Origin: Actinokineospora globicatena | Lineage (GTDB): Bacteria; Actinomycetota; Actinomycetes; Mycobacteriales; Pseudonocardiaceae | DNA: 64,000 nt | Assembly (NCBI RefSeq): GCF_024171945.1 | Contig: NZ_JAMTCR010000004.1 | Span: 868,001 to 932,000 of the forward strand | Direction: 5' to 3' | In this document: positions 60,740 to 64,000 of the stretch, piece by piece | Position numbering within the stretch: the first letter of the stretch is position 1 | Layout of the letters: every line of letters begins with the position of its first letter | Translations under genes and position numbers: made by a program | Notes under the pieces: generated by a model | The model's database searches: none | What the model was told of the DNA's origin: nothing | What the model saw: only the letters and a program-made list of their open reading frames with translations

Positions 60740-60908
60740 TCGGGACCGCCCCTTGTCCACCCCTTGCCGACCCCTTGCCGGGCAATCCATGTATTCATTC
60801 ACGCGGATCTGACACCTAGTTTTCGCCCACCGGTCCGCCAGCCCACCTCGTCCACTGCACCGTGGACGGTGCGCGCTCCCGTCCACACGGGCCGGTGGAG
60901 GAGACGAC

Positions 60909-63068
60909 ATGTCACGCAAGGGTCGCCGGGCGCTGGTCGCCGCGGCTGTGGCCGCGGCGACCGCCGTGGGCGCGACGGTCATCGCGGTGACCGCCACCCA
61001 GGCCGGTGCCGCGCAGGACCAGTCCGCCCCCGGCGCCAGGGCGCTGAGCCCGCAGCAGCGCGCCGCCGAGCTCGACCGCGCCGGTGCCGAGGCCGCCGCG
61101 GCCGCCAGGGACCTGGGGCTGGGCGCCAAGGAGAAGCTCGTCGCCAAGGACGTGGTCGTCGACAACAACGGCACCCGCCACGTGCGCTACGACCGCACCT
61201 ACGACGGCCTGCCGGTCGTGGGGGGCGACCTGGTCCTGCACCGCGCCGCCGACAACCGGATCGCCGCCGTCGACCGGGCGAGCACCGAGACCATCACCGT
61301 CCCGTCGGTCACGCCCACCATCGCCTCCACCAGGGCCGCCGCGCTGGCGCCCGCGTTGACCGCGGAGAACAAGGACGGCGCGGCCAAGCCCGAGCTGGTC
61401 GTCTACGCGGTGAACCGCAAGCCCGTCCTGGCCTACCGGACCACAGTGGAGGGTGGCGGTGCCGAGGTCGTCGTGACCGACGCCGCTAGCGGCGTGCTAC
61501 TAGACCGCTACGAGAAGCGGCACAAGGCGACCGGCAACGGCTACCACGTCGGCACCGTCGACATCAGCACGAGCAGCGGGTCCGGCGGCTACACCCTGAC
61601 CGACACGACCCGGGGCAACACCCGCGTGCTCGACGGCAACGGCGGTTCCGAGAACAGCCCGGCCGCGCGTGCGACGGCCTACACCGACGCCGACAACGTG
61701 TGGGGCACCGGGCAGCTGGGCAACCGGCAGACCATCGCCGTCGACGCGTACTACGGCCTGGCCAAGACCTGGGACTTCTACAAGAACGCCTACGGCCGCA
61801 ACGGCATCCGCAACAACGGCCAGGGCCACACGATGTACGTCCACATCGGATCCGGCCTGCTCAACGCCTTCTACGACGACAGCTGCTTCTGCATGGTCTT
61901 CGGCGACGGCAGCTCCACCAACCAGAACACGCCGCTGACCCAGATCGACGTCGTCGGCCACGAGATGACCCACGGCGTCACCGCGGCCACCGCGAACCTC
62001 AACTACTCCGGGGAGTCGGGCGGTCTCAACGAGTCCGCGTCCGACATCTTCGGCACCATGGTCGAGTTCTCCGCGGCCAACCCGAACGACCCGGCCGACT
62101 ACTACATCGGCGAGAAGCTGCGCATGCCATCGGGCTACTTCCGCCGGATGGACAACCCGGCCGCCGACGGCAACTCGCTGGGCTGCTGGCGCTCCACCGC
62201 GGGCCAGGTCGACGTGCACTACTCGTCGGGCATCGGCAACCGCTGGTTCTACCTGGCCTCCGAGGGCACCGGGAACAAGACCATCGGCGGGCTCCCGCAC
62301 GTCGGCGGCACCTGCAACAGCACCACGTTCGCGGGCATCGGCCGGGACAAGGCCGCGGCGGTGTTCTACCGCGCGCTGAGCACGTACATGACCTCGACGA
62401 CCAACTACGCCGGGGCGCGCACCGCGACCCTGCAGGCCGCCGCCGACCTGTACGGCACCAACAGCCAGGAGCGCTACCTGGTCAGCGTCGCCTGGGCCGC
62501 CGTCAGCGTCGGCACCGCCCTCCCGGCGCCGACCACGACCACCACCCGCCCGACCACGACGACCAGCCCCACCGGTCCGACCACGACCACCCGGCCCACG
62601 ACGTCCGTGCCGACCACGACGACGGTCCCGCCGACCGGCAACGCGGTCACCAACGGCGGCTTCGAGTCCGGCCAGACCGGGTGGAGCGAGTCCGCTGTGG
62701 TCACCAACAGCACCCAGCAGACCGCGCGCAGCGGTTCGTACTACGCGTGGCTGCTCGGCAACGGCAGGGCCGCCAGTGAGGCCATCAGCCAGCAGGTCAG
62801 GGTGCCCAGCACCGGCGCGCCCGCGCTCCGGTTCTGGCTGAAGGTCACCACGCAGGAGACCGGCAGCACCGCCTACGACGTGCTGCGCGTCCAACTCAAC
62901 GGCACCACGGCGGTCACGTACTCGAACGCCAACGCGGGCACCGCCTACGTCCAACGCGCGGTGGACCTCTCGGCGTACCGGGGCCAGACCGTCACGATCC
63001 GCTTCTCCGGCGTGGAGGACGCCTACCTCGCGACCAACTTCCTCCTCGACGACGTCAGCGTCGGCTGA
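60909..63068 (+). CDS. Secreted M4-family (thermolysin-like) metalloprotease
   Basis: The 719-residue preproenzyme has a signal peptide (1 to about 35), a propeptide of the FTP/PepSY type (about 50-200, HVRYDRTYDGLPVVGGDLVL) and the M4 catalytic domain (about 220-530). Zinc ligands are VVGHEMTHGVT and the Glu in GGLNESASDIFG; the C-terminal half has the catalytic DVHYSSGIGNRWFYL. A Thr/Pro/Ser-rich linker (about 540-575) leads to a C-terminal beta-sandwich module starting NGGFESGQTGW. GGAGGAGACG precedes the ATG. Probably an extracellular protease for nutrient use. Confidence 0.93.
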   Translation: MSRKGRRALVAAAVAAATAVGATVIAVTATQAGAAQDQSAPGARALSPQQRAAELDRAGAEAAAAARDLGLGAKEKLVAKDVVVDNNGTRHVRYDRTYDGLPVVGGDLVLHRAADNRIAAVDRASTETITVPSVTPTIASTRAAALAPALTAENKDGAAKPELVVYAVNRKPVLAYRTTVEGGGAEVVVTDAASGVLLDRYEKRHKATGNGYHVGTVDISTSSGSGGYTLTDTTRGNTRVLDGNGGSENSPAARATAYTDADNVWGTGQLGNRQTIAVDAYYGLAKTWDFYKNAYGRNGIRNNGQGHTMYVHIGSGLLNAFYDDSCFCMVFGDGSSTNQNTPLTQIDVVGHEMTHGVTAATANLNYSGESGGLNESASDIFGTMVEFSAANPNDPADYYIGEKLRMPSGYFRRMDNPAADGNSLGCWRSTAGQVDVHYSSGIGNRWFYLASEGTGNKTIGGLPHVGGTCNSTTFAGIGRDKAAAVFYRALSTYMTSTTNYAGARTATLQAAADLYGTNSQERYLVSVAWAAVSVGTALPAPTTTTTRPTTTTSPTGPTTTTRPTTSVPTTTTVPPTGNAVTNGGFESGQTGWSESAVVTNSTQQTARSGSYYAWLLGNGRAASEAISQQVRVPSTGAPALRFWLKVTTQETGSTAYDVLRVQLNGTTAVTYSNANAGTAYVQRAVDLSAYRGQTVTIRFSGVEDAYLATNFLLDDVSVG

Positions 63069-63081
63069 CCCGTCCGCAAGC

Positions 63082-63163
63082 CTCCTCCCCGGCGTGTTTG
63101 GCCCCCGCCGGGGAGGAGCCCGACCTCGGCGACCCAGGACCACTGCGCTGGGTCGCCGAGGTC
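63082..63163. terminator. Two consecutive hairpins between convergent genes
   Basis: Hairpin 1 (63082-63118) has the stem CTCCTCCCCGGCG with an 11-nt loop. Hairpin 2 (63122-63163) has the perfect 16-bp stem GACCTCGGCGACCCAG with a 10-nt loop. Each may serve one of the two converging transcripts. Confidence 0.8.
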
Positions 63164-63172
63164 ACCGCCGTC

Positions 63173-64000
63173 CTAGGGGATGAGCGGGTGGCTGGTCAGG
63201 AAGCTCCAGATCGCGGTGGTCGCCTTGATCTGCTGGGTCGTCTTGCCCGGCCCGCTCGACACCGGCGCACCCGGCCAGGTGTGGTCCCCGGTAACGATCT
63301 TGAAGTGCAGCACCTCCTTGTGCGGCAGGCACGAACCCCAGGCGAACCCGACGACCTCGCTGCTGAGCTGGGCCGTCGCGGGCGTGGGCGAGCACGAGCT
63401 GCGGTTGGCCCAGGACTGCGCCCAACTCATGACCGTGGGCAGCGGTTGGCCGTGGTTGCTGCTGTCGCCGTTGTACGCGATGACGGAGTCCGCGGTGCCG
63501 TGGAAGTCGATGATCGGCACCGGCGCGGTCGGGTTACCGCAGGCGGAGAGGGTGCCCGGGTAGAAGGCCCCCGCGACGACCCCGAACGCCGCGATGCGTT
63601 GGGGGAGCTTGCAAGCGAGCAGGGACACGAACCCGCCACCGTTGGACTTGCCCACGGCGTAGATCCGGTACGGGTCGACGCACAGGGTGGCCTGCACCGA
63701 GTCGAGCAGATCCCTGACGAACTGCACGTCGTCCACCGGCGCCGCGTAGGGCGCCCCCTGCCAGGCCCGCTCGTCGTCCTCCCCCTTGGCCCCGATCGGG
63801 TACACCGCGATGGTGTCGAGCGCGTCGATCTCCGAGTAGGCCTCGATGTCGTGGCCGTCCCCCTTGCGCCCGTGGAACGCCAACACCAGCGGCTTGCCCT
63901 GTCCCGGCTGGTAGGTCGTGGGCAGGTGGATCAGGTACTGGCGGGTCTGGCCACTGGTCACGATCGTCTGCGCCACGGACTGGCCGAGGGGGAGTGTGGT
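63173..64000 (-). CDS. Secreted PHB-depolymerase/feruloyl-esterase-like hydrolase (5' end outside window)
   Basis: The reading frame stays open to the window edge, so the N-terminus, probably a signal peptide, is missing; 275 residues are visible. It is an alpha/beta hydrolase of the LpqC/PHB-depolymerase type. KPLVLAFHGRKGDG forms the oxyanion region, the nucleophile is in YAVGKSNGGGFVSLLAC, and the acid is in PIIDFHGTADSVIAY. The catalytic His is in TGDHTWPG. A GTG at 63976 is only an internal codon. Paired cysteines suggest export. The substrate, polyester or plant phenolic ester, cannot be fixed. Confidence 0.88.
   Translation of the reverse strand, partial: TTLPLGQSVAQTIVTSGQTRQYLIHLPTTYQPGQGKPLVLAFHGRKGDGHDIEAYSEIDALDTIAVYPIGAKGEDDERAWQGAPYAAPVDDVQFVRDLLDSVQATLCVDPYRIYAVGKSNGGGFVSLLACKLPQRIAAFGVVAGAFYPGTLSACGNPTAPVPIIDFHGTADSVIAYNGDSSNHGQPLPTVMSWAQSWANRSSCSPTPATAQLSSEVVGFAWGSCLPHKEVLHFKIVTGDHTWPGAPVSSGPGKTTQQIKATTAIWSFLTSHPLIP

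Noticed and set aside
60749-60783. Three CCCCTTG words after glmS
   Set aside because: Short words in a C-rich spacer; not enough to call a repeat element or regulator site.

Overview
The window is very GC-rich and densely coded. It carries an actinobacterial core gene order: rpe, ribD, ribE, ribBA, ribH, PH-domain gene, then uvrC-rapZ-yvcK-whiA, gap-pgk-tpiA-secG, pgl-opcA-zwf-pgi-tal-tkt, ctaB, qor, ctaA, a two-gene ABC transporter, mptB and sufR-sufB-sufD-sufC-sufS-sufU-sufT. From memory this follows the Mycobacterium tuberculosis Rv1408 to Rv1466 backbone closely. WhiA, RbpA, OpcA, SufR and an MptB-like mannosyltransferase are actinobacterial signatures. The composition and the inserted secreted proteins suggest a filamentous Pseudonocardiales-type soil organism, but the genus cannot be fixed from the window.

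Layout. 0-5 kb: pentose epimerase and a complete riboflavin operon. 5-8 kb: an inserted MazEF-like toxin-antitoxin pair, a long noncoding stretch, a Rieske lipoprotein and a secreted SGNH hydrolase. 8-13 kb: uvrC, rapZ, yvcK and whiA packed head to tail. 13.6-17.5 kb: the glycolytic cluster, secG and rbpA, closed by strong hairpins. 17.5-25 kb: accessory block with a chemoreceptor, an orphan histidine kinase, a fused PabAB and a secreted tandem glycerophosphodiester phosphodiesterase. 25-33.4 kb (minus strand): oxidative and non-oxidative pentose phosphate genes in one overlapping operon. 33.7-34.6 kb: ctaB.

34.6-42.8 kb is the main accessory interval. It holds a repeat-rich noncoding tract with a large imperfect inverted repeat, a frameshifted ATP-grasp gene, a peptidoglycan-binding protein, an unassigned membrane-protein/cupin/HD-domain trio, an FKBP lipoprotein, and a divergent MMPL exporter/MarR pair with a perfect operator-like palindrome. 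42.8-50.9 kb: qor, ctaA, ABC exporter, mptB and an unknown membrane protein. 51-57.7 kb: the SUF iron-sulfur operon, with a Rieske protein gene between sufD and sufC. 57.7-64 kb: mismatch glycosylase, a small conserved-looking protein, glmS, a secreted M4 metalloprotease, and an esterase that runs off the window.

Themes. Primary metabolism is linked across the window: the pentose phosphate pathway provides NADPH and ribulose 5-phosphate, which feeds RibBA. ctaB and ctaA make heme O and heme A, and suf makes Fe-S clusters. Several genes have a TANNNT box 6-8 nt before the start codon and look leaderless. The novel signals are mostly noncoding: a dispersed intergenic repeat (two copies 32 kb apart), a 146-nt structured element whose pairing fits minus-strand RNA better, and a recurring TCCACWGTGGA palindrome. 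I found no single complete, clearly new system. The best protein-level candidate is the membrane-protein/cupin/HD trio at 36.6-39.0 kb.
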